DNA of 25,582 nucleotides from JBCBKP01 sp038746265 (GTDB lineage: Bacteria; Planctomycetota; Phycisphaerae; Phycisphaerales; UBA1924): positions 1-25,582 of the forward strand of contig JBCDKU010000040.1 of the NCBI GenBank assembly GCA_038746265.1. Reading direction: 5' to 3'. The notes beneath the pieces are model-generated. The model searched no databases and was not told the DNA's origin. It saw nothing but the letters and a program-made list of their open reading frames with translations. Positions 16,014 through 24,815 of the stretch are shown in pieces; within the stretch, counting starts at the first letter, position 1; every line of letters starts with the position of its first letter. Position numbers and translations under genes: made by a program.

Positions 16014-16065
16014 GTTTCGCGCCGTCCGACGATCGCACTGGCGGCGGAGACCGCCAGTGGCACCC
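16014..16065 (+). repeat. Palindromic intergenic repeat, copy C
   Basis: CACTGGCGG (16036-16044), 6-nt spacer, CCGCCAGTG (16051-16059) and GCACCC repeat copy A, including a shared left flank with CGCCGTCCGACG. The 52-bp block differs from 4263-4314 at very few positions. It ends 10 bp before the stop codon of the - strand gene at 16076, so again it is immediately 3' of a gene. Confidence 0.8.
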
Positions 16066-16075
16066 GGTGCGGAGA

Positions 16076-16597
16076 CTATGCCCGCTTTGTCACGGCGGCA
16101 CCCGCGGCGAAGAGCGCGAACGAAGTAAGAAAGCTGAGGGCCACGCCGACCCCGATTGGGCCAATCAGCCAGGCGGGGTCTAGTGCGAGAACAAGCGTTC
16201 GGGTATCGATGTTTGTGCCGGTCAGTTGAACTCGAAGTTTCCCGTCTGACGGACAATCGACATTGAATATCGACATCACGCTTTCATCGTCGATCGTGTC
16301 GGACCAGATCGAGTCCGCACGAGGAACGACCTTGTTTCCATCAACGGTCACGGTTGCATCCAACTCGTCGCGATACTGTTGCCGGTCCTCAGCGACACGA
16401 TTACCCTTCGGTGCAAAAACGTGCCAGCTCTCTCCAGCTTTCGCTTCAACCTCTGCAACGCCCTGCCCATCGAACCAGGATGCTCGCTCGTCGCGTGCAG
16501 ACTTTTTCGCGAGCCCTACGAGAACAAATGCGACTCCCGTGGTCATGGCCAGCGTCGCGGGCAGTCCAAAGACGAGTAATGCTTTCTGAAGCTGCAT
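16076..16597 (-). CDS. Uncharacterised two-helix membrane protein
   Basis: 173 aa, not recognised. Hydrophobic segments at about 8-30 and 143-168 flank a polar, acidic middle (31-142) with WFDGQGVAEVEAKAGESWHVF and a region of alternating charged and hydrophobic residues that looks beta-rich, suggesting a small extracytoplasmic domain held by two membrane helices. ATG start at 16597, 9 bp after the purH stop, so it probably shares purH's transcript. Base composition is visibly more AT-rich than in the neighbouring genes, and codon choice is less biased to G/C at third positions. That can mark a recently acquired or fast-evolving gene. It is probably real: the frame is open, the membrane topology is sensible and spacing to purH is operon-like. 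Confidence 0.6.
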   Translation of the reverse strand: MQLQKALLVFGLPATLAMTTGVAFVLVGLAKKSARDERASWFDGQGVAEVEAKAGESWHVFAPKGNRVAEDRQQYRDELDATVTVDGNKVVPRADSIWSDTIDDESVMSIFNVDCPSDGKLRVQLTGTNIDTRTLVLALDPAWLIGPIGVGVALSFLTSFALFAAGAAVTKRA

Positions 16598-16606
16598 TCT
16601 CGAAGT

Positions 16607-18211
<1,605 letters not shown>

Positions 18212-18242
18212 GGGGAGTCCCGGATGAGAGATGGGTTGTCGG

Positions 18243-19499
18243 TTAGCGCGTGCGGAAGGCGATGATCGCGCCGCGGTCGGTGATGCCGTAGATCGGACCG
18301 TCGCCGAGGTCGGGTGCGATCACGCGCTCGAAGTCGGGCATGCCGAACGAGGCGATGATGTCGCCCGTGCTTGCCTGGACGCGCGACAGGAGGCGGCGGC
18401 GCTGATCCCAGACGATCAGGTCGCCCGCGCGGGTCGCGATGACCTCGCCCTGCAGCTGGTCGTTGACCCACTGCGGCTCGCCCGTGAACGCGCTCAGCGA
18501 GGTCAGGCCCTCGGACGGGATCGTCAGGATGACCGCGAACTCGTGGTAGACCGGGGCGTTGGTCAGGCGGTCACCGGTGCGGCGGCGCCAGAGGCGCTCG
18601 CCCTTGGTGGTGTAGGCGTACACGGACTGATCAAGGCTGGCGACGTAGAGGACCTCGCCGTCGGTGACGGGATCGACGCTGACGCCGCCGGCGATCTTTG
18701 CGCGGCCCGTGGTCGCGCCGGAGGACGGCCGCAGGAAAAGGACGTCGCCGCCGTCGGAGACGACCGCGACGATGTCTTGGTCATCGACGTTCATCAGCAC
18801 CGGGGTCGCGGTGATCGTTCCGTTGACGCGGTACTCCCAGATCGGCAGGCCCTCGCGGAGCGAGCCGGTCAGGGCGTTGCCGGCGTTATCGAGGACGCGG
18901 AGCGCCTGGACGCGATCCGCGGGTGAGCCGGCGATCATGATCGGGCCGACCACAAGCGGGCGGCTGGAGATGACGCGGGTGGGCGACATGCTGAGCAGCG
19001 TGTTGCCGGTGCGGAGCTCGAAGCCGTAGACCTGCGCGCGGCTCGCGGAGAACAGAACGTCGTTCCCGATGACCGCGTTGCCCATAAAGGTCGAGAGGTT
19101 GTTTGCGGCTTCGAGCGTCCACTCGCGGCGGCCGGTCGCGGTGTCGAGGACCGTGAGCCAGCTGCCGGTGTCCTGGGTGATGATGACGCGGTCGCCGAAA
19201 TCGACGTGCTGGAGTTCTTCGCCGCTCGAGACGAGTGGGCGGGCGGCCCAGTCCCAGCGGTAGCCGAGTTCGGCCCAGTCGGCGTGGCGGATCGTGGCGT
19301 CCTCGACGCGCGAGGAGAGCCCGGCGTAGTCGCGGTTGTCCGCGAGGGCGGATCGGTTGCTCGCTGGCTGTGCGGACGGCGCGGCGTCGCTTGTTGCCGT
19401 GTTCGACGAGGAGCCGCTGCTCTGGCAGCCGAGGGCGCCGAGCAGCACCGCCGAGGTTCCGATGGCCGCCAGGCGGCACGCGATTCGTTCGATGTCCAT
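18243..19499 (-). CDS. PQQ-type beta-propeller lipoprotein (BamB-like fold)
   Basis: 418 aa. The N-terminus is a lipoprotein signal: a hydrophobic stretch and lipobox ALGC with C25 as the lipidated residue, then a Ser/Ala-rich linker. From about residue 90 the sequence repeats blade-like motifs of WD40/PQQ propellers: LTVLDTATGRREWTL, VYGFELRTGNTLLS, PIWEYRVNGTI, VYAYTTKGERLWRRRTG, LTSLSAFTGEPQWV. Each pairs a strand with a W near the blade end. BamB and related propellers act as protein-interaction scaffolds at the outer membrane or periplasm; no enzymatic PQQ site can be claimed. A good ribosome-binding site (AGGGAG) is 9 bp upstream of the ATG. It is divergent from riboflavin synthase across a 180-bp region and is probably the first gene of the transcript with purH. 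Confidence 0.82.
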   Translation of the reverse strand: MDIERIACRLAAIGTSAVLLGALGCQSSGSSSNTATSDAAPSAQPASNRSALADNRDYAGLSSRVEDATIRHADWAELGYRWDWAARPLVSSGEELQHVDFGDRVIITQDTGSWLTVLDTATGRREWTLEAANNLSTFMGNAVIGNDVLFSASRAQVYGFELRTGNTLLSMSPTRVISSRPLVVGPIMIAGSPADRVQALRVLDNAGNALTGSLREGLPIWEYRVNGTITATPVLMNVDDQDIVAVVSDGGDVLFLRPSSGATTGRAKIAGGVSVDPVTDGEVLYVASLDQSVYAYTTKGERLWRRRTGDRLTNAPVYHEFAVILTIPSEGLTSLSAFTGEPQWVNDQLQGEVIATRAGDLIVWDQRRRLLSRVQASTGDIIASFGMPDFERVIAPDLGDGPIYGITDRGAIIAFRTR

Positions 19500-19679
19500 C
19501 TCGGCGGACTCCCTGGTCGTTCGTGCGACGGTCGTTGGGTGGTCGTTCGGGCCCGCGTGCCCCTCGGTCGGAGGGCGGGGAGGGGGAGTATCCGGTCGCC
19601 TCCGCGACGGGTCAACTCCGGGCGTGCGCGGCGGTTCGGGCGTGCGAACCGCTGCCGCCGCCTCTCCCTACGCTCGGCT

Positions 19680-20297
19680 GTGTTCACCGGACTCGTTCAA
19701 ACCGTCGGGAATGTCGTCAGCACGCAGAAGACCGCCGCCGGCACGCGGCTGGTGATCGATCCAGCGGGGTGGGATCACCTGCCCGAGCGTGGGGCGTCGA
19801 TCTCGGTGTGCGGCTGCTGCCTGACGCTCGCGGAAGCGGTCGGCCCGGGCGAGCCGTGGCCCTTCGACGCGATCCCCGAGACGCTCGCGAAGACGACGCT
19901 CGGCGGGTTCGGGGCCGGGACGAAGGTCAATCTCGAGCACGCGGCGACCGCCTCGACCTTGCTCGGCGGGCACATCGTGCAGGGGCACGTCGATGGGCTC
20001 GCCGAAGTGGTCTCCGTGAAGACCGAGGGCGAGTGGCGGGTACGGCTGCGGCCGCCCGCGGACCTGATGAAGTTCGTCGCGCCGAAGGGCTCGGTGTGTC
20101 TGGACGGCGTCAGCCTGACGGTCGCGGATCTGGACCAGGCTGCCGGGTGGTTCGAGGTCGCGCTGATCCCGGAGACGCTGAACAAGACCACGCTCGACGG
20201 GTGGGCGGCCGGTCAGCGGGTGAACTTTGAGGCGGACTCGATGGCAAAGACAGTGGTGAATTACTTGGAGAACTACTTGCAGCATCGGCAAGTGTGA
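19680..20297 (+). CDS. ribE: Riboflavin synthase, alpha subunit
   Basis: 205 aa. It dismutates two 6,7-dimethyl-8-ribityllumazine molecules to riboflavin. The protein has the two tandem lumazine-binding barrels: VFTGLVQTVGNV at the start, SISVCGCCLTLAEA and LGGHIVQGHVDGLAEV in the first repeat; SVCLDGVSLTVADL, FEVALIPETLNKTTLDG and VNFEADSMAKTVVNYL in the second. GTG at 19680 is the family's usual start (MFTGLV). The frame is open further upstream to 19206 but that part runs through the divergent lipoprotein gene and is not coding in this direction. No clear Shine-Dalgarno was found and no FMN riboswitch was recognised upstream. The symbol is ribE in most bacteria and ribC in some. Confidence 0.94.
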   Translation: MFTGLVQTVGNVVSTQKTAAGTRLVIDPAGWDHLPERGASISVCGCCLTLAEAVGPGEPWPFDAIPETLAKTTLGGFGAGTKVNLEHAATASTLLGGHIVQGHVDGLAEVVSVKTEGEWRVRLRPPADLMKFVAPKGSVCLDGVSLTVADLDQAAGWFEVALIPETLNKTTLDGWAAGQRVNFEADSMAKTVVNYLENYLQHRQV

Positions 20298-20422
20298 TTC
20301 CAATAGTTGGAAGTCGGGAACGCTGGATTTCTCTCGACGTCACCACTCTGGAGCACGACGCTCCGAGCCCAAACGAGAGGCGCCGCGTTTCTTGCCGAGT
20401 CGCCCTGATTGAGAGAGAACCG

Positions 20423-21568
20423 ATGAACCGCTCTGTTGCCGCCGCCGCTGTTCTTTCGTGCGTTTCCGCCGCTGCGTTCGCGCAGTCCACGGCGCCGAGC
20501 CTGTTCGACACCATCCTGAACATCGGCGATGATCCGTCGGCGGGCGTGGTGTTCGACGCGACGAATGTCGGTGGTGGGACCGGTAACGTTTCGCTTTCGA
20601 ATCTGACCGGCAACGTTCTCGGACAGCGCTCGCAGCTCAATGTCTACAGCGGCGGCACGGTGGCGCAGAACTTCACCGTCGGGCTGAGCAGCACGCAGCA
20701 GGGCACCGTCTCGGCGACGGTCCTCAACCTCTTCGGTGGCACGCTCGGCCGCCGTGTCAGCGTTGAGAACGGAGCCGTGCTCAACGTGATGGGGGGCTTC
20801 GTCACGCGCAGCCCGATCAACGAGGCGATCAACGTTCGCGGCGGCCTGCTCAACGTCAGCGGCGGCGAGATCGACGGCGATGTCGATGTCTTCGCCAACA
20901 GCACGGTCAACATCACCGGCGGTGACCTCGGCACCGTGGACGTCCGCGCGAACACCGCGGTCACCGTCTCCGGTGGACTGGTGAATCAGCTGTTCACTCG
21001 CGGCAGCGCCGACGTGCTCGTCGATGGGGGCTCGGTCAGGTCGCTGGATATCGGCAGCAGCGAGGTCACCGTCACCGACGGTGCTCACGGCGGCGGCTTC
21101 GTGTTCGACGGCGCTGTTGTGAACGTGACTGGCGGCACCTTCGATCGTTCGTTTGATGTTGAAAGAGGAACCCTCAACATCTCCGGCGGAATACTCGACG
21201 GCTCCCGTCTTCTCACCGCCGGCTCGGGCGTGATCAACCTCTCGGGTGGGATGATCGGATCGAGGCTCGACATCCGCGACGGGACCAAGCTCAACATCTT
21301 CGGCACCGAGTTCTTCCTCGACGGCGTCGAGATCACCGGTCTTGAGTTCAACGAAGCGTTCCGCATCGATGACCGCTCGGTGAGCGAGCCGCTGATCCTG
21401 TCGGGTCTGCTCGCCGACGGCAGCGCGTTCGCGTTCGACCTGGGCACCGACAACAGCGGTGACGAGTTCGAATCAGGTGCAACTCTCACCATCACGCGCG
21501 TCCCCGCACCGGGCGCGGCGTTGGCCTTCGCGGCGAGCGGCCTCTTCGCCGCCCGCCGCCGTCGCTGA
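20423..21568 (+). CDS. Secreted beta-solenoid repeat protein with PEP-CTERM-like tail
   Basis: 381 aa from the ATG at 20423. Signal peptide 1-20 (cleavage after AFA). Residues 70-295 hold twelve repeats of a short strand plus GG turn: LNVYSGG, LNLFGGT, LNVMGG, LNVSGG, VNITGG, VTVSGG, VLVDGG, VTVTDG, VNVTGG, LNISGG, INLSGG, LNIFG. The turns sit at residues 77, 105, 124, 147, 166, 184, 202, 219, 237, 255, 275 and 294, so the period is mostly 17-20, typical of one coil of a beta-solenoid. The C-terminus (359-381) is RVPAPG, a hydrophobic stretch, then RRRR: the PEP-CTERM-like signal for exosortase processing or membrane retention. No catalytic residues are recognisable; a surface or matrix structural role is inferred. 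It ends 5 bp from the convergent dockerin-type gene. Confidence 0.75.
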   Translation: MNRSVAAAAVLSCVSAAAFAQSTAPSLFDTILNIGDDPSAGVVFDATNVGGGTGNVSLSNLTGNVLGQRSQLNVYSGGTVAQNFTVGLSSTQQGTVSATVLNLFGGTLGRRVSVENGAVLNVMGGFVTRSPINEAINVRGGLLNVSGGEIDGDVDVFANSTVNITGGDLGTVDVRANTAVTVSGGLVNQLFTRGSADVLVDGGSVRSLDIGSSEVTVTDGAHGGGFVFDGAVVNVTGGTFDRSFDVERGTLNISGGILDGSRLLTAGSGVINLSGGMIGSRLDIRDGTKLNIFGTEFFLDGVEITGLEFNEAFRIDDRSVSEPLILSGLLADGSAFAFDLGTDNSGDEFESGATLTITRVPAPGAALAFAASGLFAARRRR

Positions 21569-21573
21569 TCGGT

Positions 21574-22779
21574 TCAGCCGCCGTTGGCGGTGAACGCGGT
21601 AATGAACGCGAACAGGTCGGAGATGTTCACCACCCCGTTCTGGTCGAAGTCGATCGAGGGTGTCGGGCGGACCGAGGTCTCGAAGGCACCGATGTCGATC
21701 CGTTCGTTGTTCACGCGCGGCTTGCCTCTCTGGTCGGTCGGTGGGACGTTACCGATGCCCCCGATATAGCGCGGGTGGCCGCGATCGACCGCGGGGCTCT
21801 GCGCGGTCGGGGCGTGGACGTAGACACCATCGACGAGCCACAGCGCGCCCAGTTGGGCGTCGGTGTTGAGGATGTCGGCTGAGGAGATCACGCCCTCAGG
21901 GAAATCGTCGGCGAGGTTGTAGCCGTAGGTGTCGGTCTTCACGAGGCCGACCTGATCGCCGATGCGAACGCTGCCGTCGTTCCCGGAGAAGATCGTGCTG
22001 CCGTAGGTCAGGAAGGCGCGGGTGTTGCCGTAGTAGGAGCCGATCCGGACCGCGGCGGCGTCTCCGTCGACGAACGTCGAGTGAGTGATTTCGAGATACG
22101 CATCTGCGAGCGTCGAACGCACCCAGACGGACGCGACGAGGTCGGTGCTCCCGCTGAACGTGGTGTTGACGATGTCCACGTCGCCGCTGGCGGAGTAGAT
22201 GCCGCCCTTGCCGCCGCCGCTGTTGACGACAGAGCAGTTGGTCAGGCGCACCGGAGCGAACACGGAGTAGATCGACGAGCCGAACTTGTCGGAGCTCGTG
22301 CGGTTATTGAGTAGCACGACGCGATCAAGCTCGAGCGTCTGCTGCGCGTTCACGGGCATGAGGAAGGCGGCCCCGCCCCTCGTGCCCGCGCCGGACACGC
22401 GGCCCGCGCGGACGGTCAGCCCGGAGAACGAGTAGGTCTTGGTGCCCGTGCCGTTGCAGTTAAACACGCGGCTCGCGCTCGCGCCGCTGATCGCGAGCAG
22501 GTCGGCGCCGGGCCCGACGACTTCGACCGAGTCTGTGACGGACAGCTCGCCGGCGCTGAGCGTGATGCTCAGCCCGTTGAGCGACGGGTCGAAGGTGATG
22601 GTGTTCATCCCGGGGGCGGCGTTGGCGTCGTAGATCGCCTGCCGAAGGCTCCCGGGCAGGTGCCCGGGGCCCGCGACCGGGCCGTCATCGGTGTTAGTGA
22701 CGTGCATCTGGCCCAGAGCGGTGCCGGAGAGGGAGACGATCGCGCTCAGAGCGAGCGCACGGACAGCGTGGTCGGACAT
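21574..22779 (-). CDS. Secreted parallel beta-helix protein with dockerin-like C-terminus
   Basis: 401 aa. Signal peptide 1-23 (ALG|Q). Residues 26-65 read HVTNTDDGPVAGPG, LPGSLRQAIYDANA and NTITFDPS, the CSLREA-like lead-in found before many secreted beta-helix domains. Residues 66-370 are strand-rich with repeated hydrophobic triplets such as SFSGLTVRAG, RLTNCSVVNSGGG, DIVNTTFSGS and LEITHSTFVDG, as in right-handed pectate-lyase-like helices; no lyase active site is visible. The end, DFDQNGVVNISD followed by LFAFITAFTANGG, is a single EF-hand-type calcium loop plus helix, shared with the next three genes upstream. AGGAG 7 bp before the ATG supports the start. Likely an exported surface protein attached through its C-terminus. 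Confidence 0.8.
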   Translation of the reverse strand: MSDHAVRALALSAIVSLSGTALGQMHVTNTDDGPVAGPGHLPGSLRQAIYDANAAPGMNTITFDPSLNGLSITLSAGELSVTDSVEVVGPGADLLAISGASASRVFNCNGTGTKTYSFSGLTVRAGRVSGAGTRGGAAFLMPVNAQQTLELDRVVLLNNRTSSDKFGSSIYSVFAPVRLTNCSVVNSGGGKGGIYSASGDVDIVNTTFSGSTDLVASVWVRSTLADAYLEITHSTFVDGDAAAVRIGSYYGNTRAFLTYGSTIFSGNDGSVRIGDQVGLVKTDTYGYNLADDFPEGVISSADILNTDAQLGALWLVDGVYVHAPTAQSPAVDRGHPRYIGGIGNVPPTDQRGKPRVNNERIDIGAFETSVRPTPSIDFDQNGVVNISDLFAFITAFTANGG

Positions 22780-22801
22780 CGGGTGACTCCTGATTCGTGG
22801 T

Positions 22802-22842
22802 CTTGATGGCGCGGGCGGCCCAGCGGCCGCCCGCTCATCAAG
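22802..22842 (-). terminator. Long hairpin between two dockerin-type genes
   Basis: GCGGGCGGCC (22811-22820) and GGCCGCCCGC (22825-22834) are perfect complements around a 4-nt loop, extended by CTTGATG (22802-22808) pairing with CATCAAG (22836-22842) with a small internal bulge. It lies between the stop at 22886 and the next start at 22779. No T-run follows, so it may terminate, stabilise or process the transcript. Confidence 0.6.
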
Positions 22843-22885
22843 CCGTGCGGAGTCTGCGTGACCGAGCGATCAGCATCCGGCAGAT

Positions 22886-23293
22886 TTAGTTGCCGTTGGC
22901 GGTGAACGCGTTGATGAACGCGAACAGATCGGAGATGTTCACCACGCCGTTGCCGTCGAAATCAACGCTGCCCAGCGAGATCGTGGGGAACACGCCGACG
23001 CCGACGGGCGCGGACGCGCCGGTGCCGACGGGGTTGGTCGCGCTGAGCGTGTAGTTGCCCGTGGTCTCGTTGTTGACGGTGATCGAGAGGGTGTCCGTGC
23101 CCTGACCCGAGACGTCGGCCGAATCGACGACGGTCTGGCCGTCGCGGGTCCATGTGAAGCTCGTAGAGACGTCCACACTGTTGTTGGCACCCGAGAGAAC
23201 GACCATGGTGCCCGCCTGCACGACACCCGGCGATGCGATGTCATCACTGAGCGCAGGTGCGGTCAGCGGGGCGATCGTGACGTCGGAGATCAA
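22886..23293 (-). CDS. C-terminal part of a frameshifted dockerin-type secreted protein
   Basis: This frame encodes the second half of the gene begun at 23835. From a TTG at 23293 it reads ISDVTIAPLTAPALSDD, then an Ig-like domain with STSFTWTRDGQTVVDSADV and GQGTDTLSITVNNETTG, and ends in DFDGNGVVNISDLFAFINAF. The intact neighbour (23873-24781) has the equivalent VTYVWSRNGEPVVDSPEISGQGTPTLTIT and the same C-terminal tag in one frame. It lacks its own signal peptide, and the open frame begins only 10 codons before the TTG. Moving from the 23835 frame into this one needs a -1 (or +2) shift. So it is most likely half of a broken gene rather than a separate protein, unless the shift is a sequencing error or programmed. 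Confidence 0.6.
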   Translation of the reverse strand: MISDVTIAPLTAPALSDDIASPGVVQAGTMVVLSGANNSVDVSTSFTWTRDGQTVVDSADVSGQGTDTLSITVNNETTGNYTLSATNPVGTGASAPVGVGVFPTISLGSVDFDGNGVVNISDLFAFINAFTANGN

Positions 23294-23835
23294 AAGGGTC
23301 TCATTCGTGGGTTCCCGTCAATAAAGATGCCGTTGAAGACGATTCTCGTGAGCCCGATGATGTCATCGGTCGTGAGCGTTGCGACCGCTGGGAGATGACT
23401 CAGTACCCCGAAGGACCCCGGCGTGAATGGGATGGAGATGGACGAGCCGAACGCCGTCTCGGCGCCAGTCACCTGACCGATACGTAGACGAAGCTCGCCA
23501 TTTCCAGGGTTTCGAATGATTTCGACCGTGCGGGATGCGCTCGATTGATTGAGAGTGTCGCCGGCCGCGAACTCGCCGGCCGGGAGCGCGCCCCGAAGAT
23601 AGAGGCGGAAGTCCTGCGGTTGGCTCGGATCGAATCCGTTGCCAGGGGTCTCCGGGAAGCTCGTATCGAGGATGTACTCGAAGGTAAAGGGGCCGTCGGG
23701 GATCACGAGCGAGCCCGAGGCGACGCCCGACCCCTGGATGCGCATCAGCGGCTGCGCCTGCGCGAGCCCCGCGGCGACGACAAGCCCGGCGAGCGCGGCG
23801 GTGAGGCCTGAGGTCCTCGTCTTGGTCTTGGTCAT
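23290..23835 (-). CDS. N-terminal part of a frameshifted dockerin-type secreted protein
   Basis: 181 aa from ATG at 23835. Signal peptide with a cleavage site near AQAQ, then MRIQGSGVASGSLVIPDGPF, parallel to IRIQASGNASGSVVLPDGPF of the neighbouring 302-aa protein. Homology continues to LTTDDIIGLTRIVFNGIF, matching FSSEDIVIGNVTFSTVF there. It then ends at TGA (23290-23292) instead of reading into the Ig-like domain, which continues in the -1 frame (22886-23293). The joint reads CCC TTT TGA. Together the two parts span 950 bp, against 909 bp for the intact paralogue. The protein as written lacks the C-terminal EF-hand tag and so would be secreted without its presumed anchor. A CGAAGGGA ribosome-binding site lies upstream of the ATG. 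The frame continues open to 24141, through the neighbouring gene, but without coding sense. Confidence 0.65.
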   Translation of the reverse strand: MTKTKTRTSGLTAALAGLVVAAGLAQAQPLMRIQGSGVASGSLVIPDGPFTFEYILDTSFPETPGNGFDPSQPQDFRLYLRGALPAGEFAAGDTLNQSSASRTVEIIRNPGNGELRLRIGQVTGAETAFGSSISIPFTPGSFGVLSHLPAVATLTTDDIIGLTRIVFNGIFIDGNPRMRPF

Positions 23836-23872
23836 GGCTGAGTCCCTTCGGGTGTTTGATGCCGGGCTGGTT

Positions 23873-24781
23873 TCAGTTGCTGGTGGTGAACGCGTTGATG
23901 AACGCGAACAGGTCGGAGATGTTGATGACGCCGTTGCCGTCGAAGTCCGCACTATCCATGACCGGCTGGACGGCGACGCCGACCGCGACGAAGTTCGACC
24001 GTGTCGTCCCGGCCGCGTTTGATGCGGTGACGGTGTAGTCGCCTTCGGTCGTGTTCGTCGCGGTGATGGTGAGCGTCGGCGTGCCCTGGCCTGAGATCTC
24101 CGGCGAATCGACGACGGGCTCGCCGTTGCGCGACCATACATACGTCACGTCGAGCTCGGAGGTGAGGTCGGCGTTGAGCGTGACGGTGTCGCCCGGCTGA
24201 GCGATGCGCGGCTGCGTGAGATCGAAGTTCAGCTCGGGAGGGAAGACGGTCGAGAACGTGACGTTGCCGATGACGATGTCCTCCGAGGAGAAGTCGGATA
24301 GCCCCCGGAAGTCCACCCTCGGGGCTCGGACGAAGCTCGGAGATGTTGGTACGGAGGCGAGCTCCGAGATTGCGAGGTTTGGGAAGGTCCCGAACGGGAA
24401 CGGGAAGCTGAGCTCGACGGTGCGGGCAAGCTGCAGGAACTCAAGCCTGTTCAGAGCGACTCTGACGTTCTGCTCGGTCCGGACTCCGCCGGCGAAGAAC
24501 TGCGTGATGAAGACCTCGCGGAAGTTGAACAGCTCGCCTTCCACACCGGCGATCGTGGCGCTCAGGATCGCGTTGCCCGGGTACTCTGTGAACACACCGG
24601 GTTGTCCCCCGATGCTCATCGCCCTCGGATCGAGCACGAGGTCGATGTCGAACGGGCCGTCCGGCAGGACGACCGACCCTGAAGCGTTCCCTGATGCCTG
24701 GATGCGGATGGCGGGCTGCGCCTCGGCGATGCCCGCAGTGGCAACGAGAGCTGCGATGCCTGACGTGATGTGCTTGGTCAT
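23873..24781 (-). CDS. Secreted Ig-like protein with dockerin-like C-terminus
   Basis: 302 aa. Signal peptide 1-21 (IAEA|Q). An N-terminal strand-rich domain (25-185) begins IRIQASGNASGSVVLPDGPF and has no recognised function. Residues 188-270 look like an immunoglobulin-like fold: PGDTVTLNADL, VTYVWSRNGEPVV with the central Trp, GQGTPTLTIT and GDYTVTASNAAG, the usual C-strand W and Y.C-like F-strand pattern without cysteines. The end is DFDGNGVINISD (279-290) and LFAFINAFTTSN, the shared calcium-loop tag. AAAGGA sits 8 bp before the ATG. It is the intact paralogue of the frameshifted gene downstream, 37 bp away, which implies a tandem duplication. Probably an exported, surface-attached protein. 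Confidence 0.78.
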   Translation of the reverse strand: MTKHITSGIAALVATAGIAEAQPAIRIQASGNASGSVVLPDGPFDIDLVLDPRAMSIGGQPGVFTEYPGNAILSATIAGVEGELFNFREVFITQFFAGGVRTEQNVRVALNRLEFLQLARTVELSFPFPFGTFPNLAISELASVPTSPSFVRAPRVDFRGLSDFSSEDIVIGNVTFSTVFPPELNFDLTQPRIAQPGDTVTLNADLTSELDVTYVWSRNGEPVVDSPEISGQGTPTLTITATNTTEGDYTVTASNAAGTTRSNFVAVGVAVQPVMDSADFDGNGVINISDLFAFINAFTTSN

Positions 24782-24815
24782 AGCTTGATTCCTTTATGTG
24801 ATCGGAGGGTTCGGA

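Noticed and set aside
15693..16256. N-terminal extension of the HNH frame
   Set aside because: It runs through repeat copy C and the gene-free region, and into the orphan membrane gene; composition differs from the conserved protein.
19206..19679. N-terminal extension of the riboflavin synthase frame
   Set aside because: It lies over the divergent lipoprotein gene; the family begins at (M/V)FTGLV.
19500..19679. FMN riboswitch upstream of riboflavin synthase
   Set aside because: None of the conserved RFN-element blocks were recognised; the region is short and shared with the divergent lipoprotein gene.
23836..24141. N-terminal extension of the frameshifted dockerin-type gene
   Set aside because: It overlaps the coding region of the neighbouring intact paralogue and lacks a signal peptide; the ATG at 23835 starts one.
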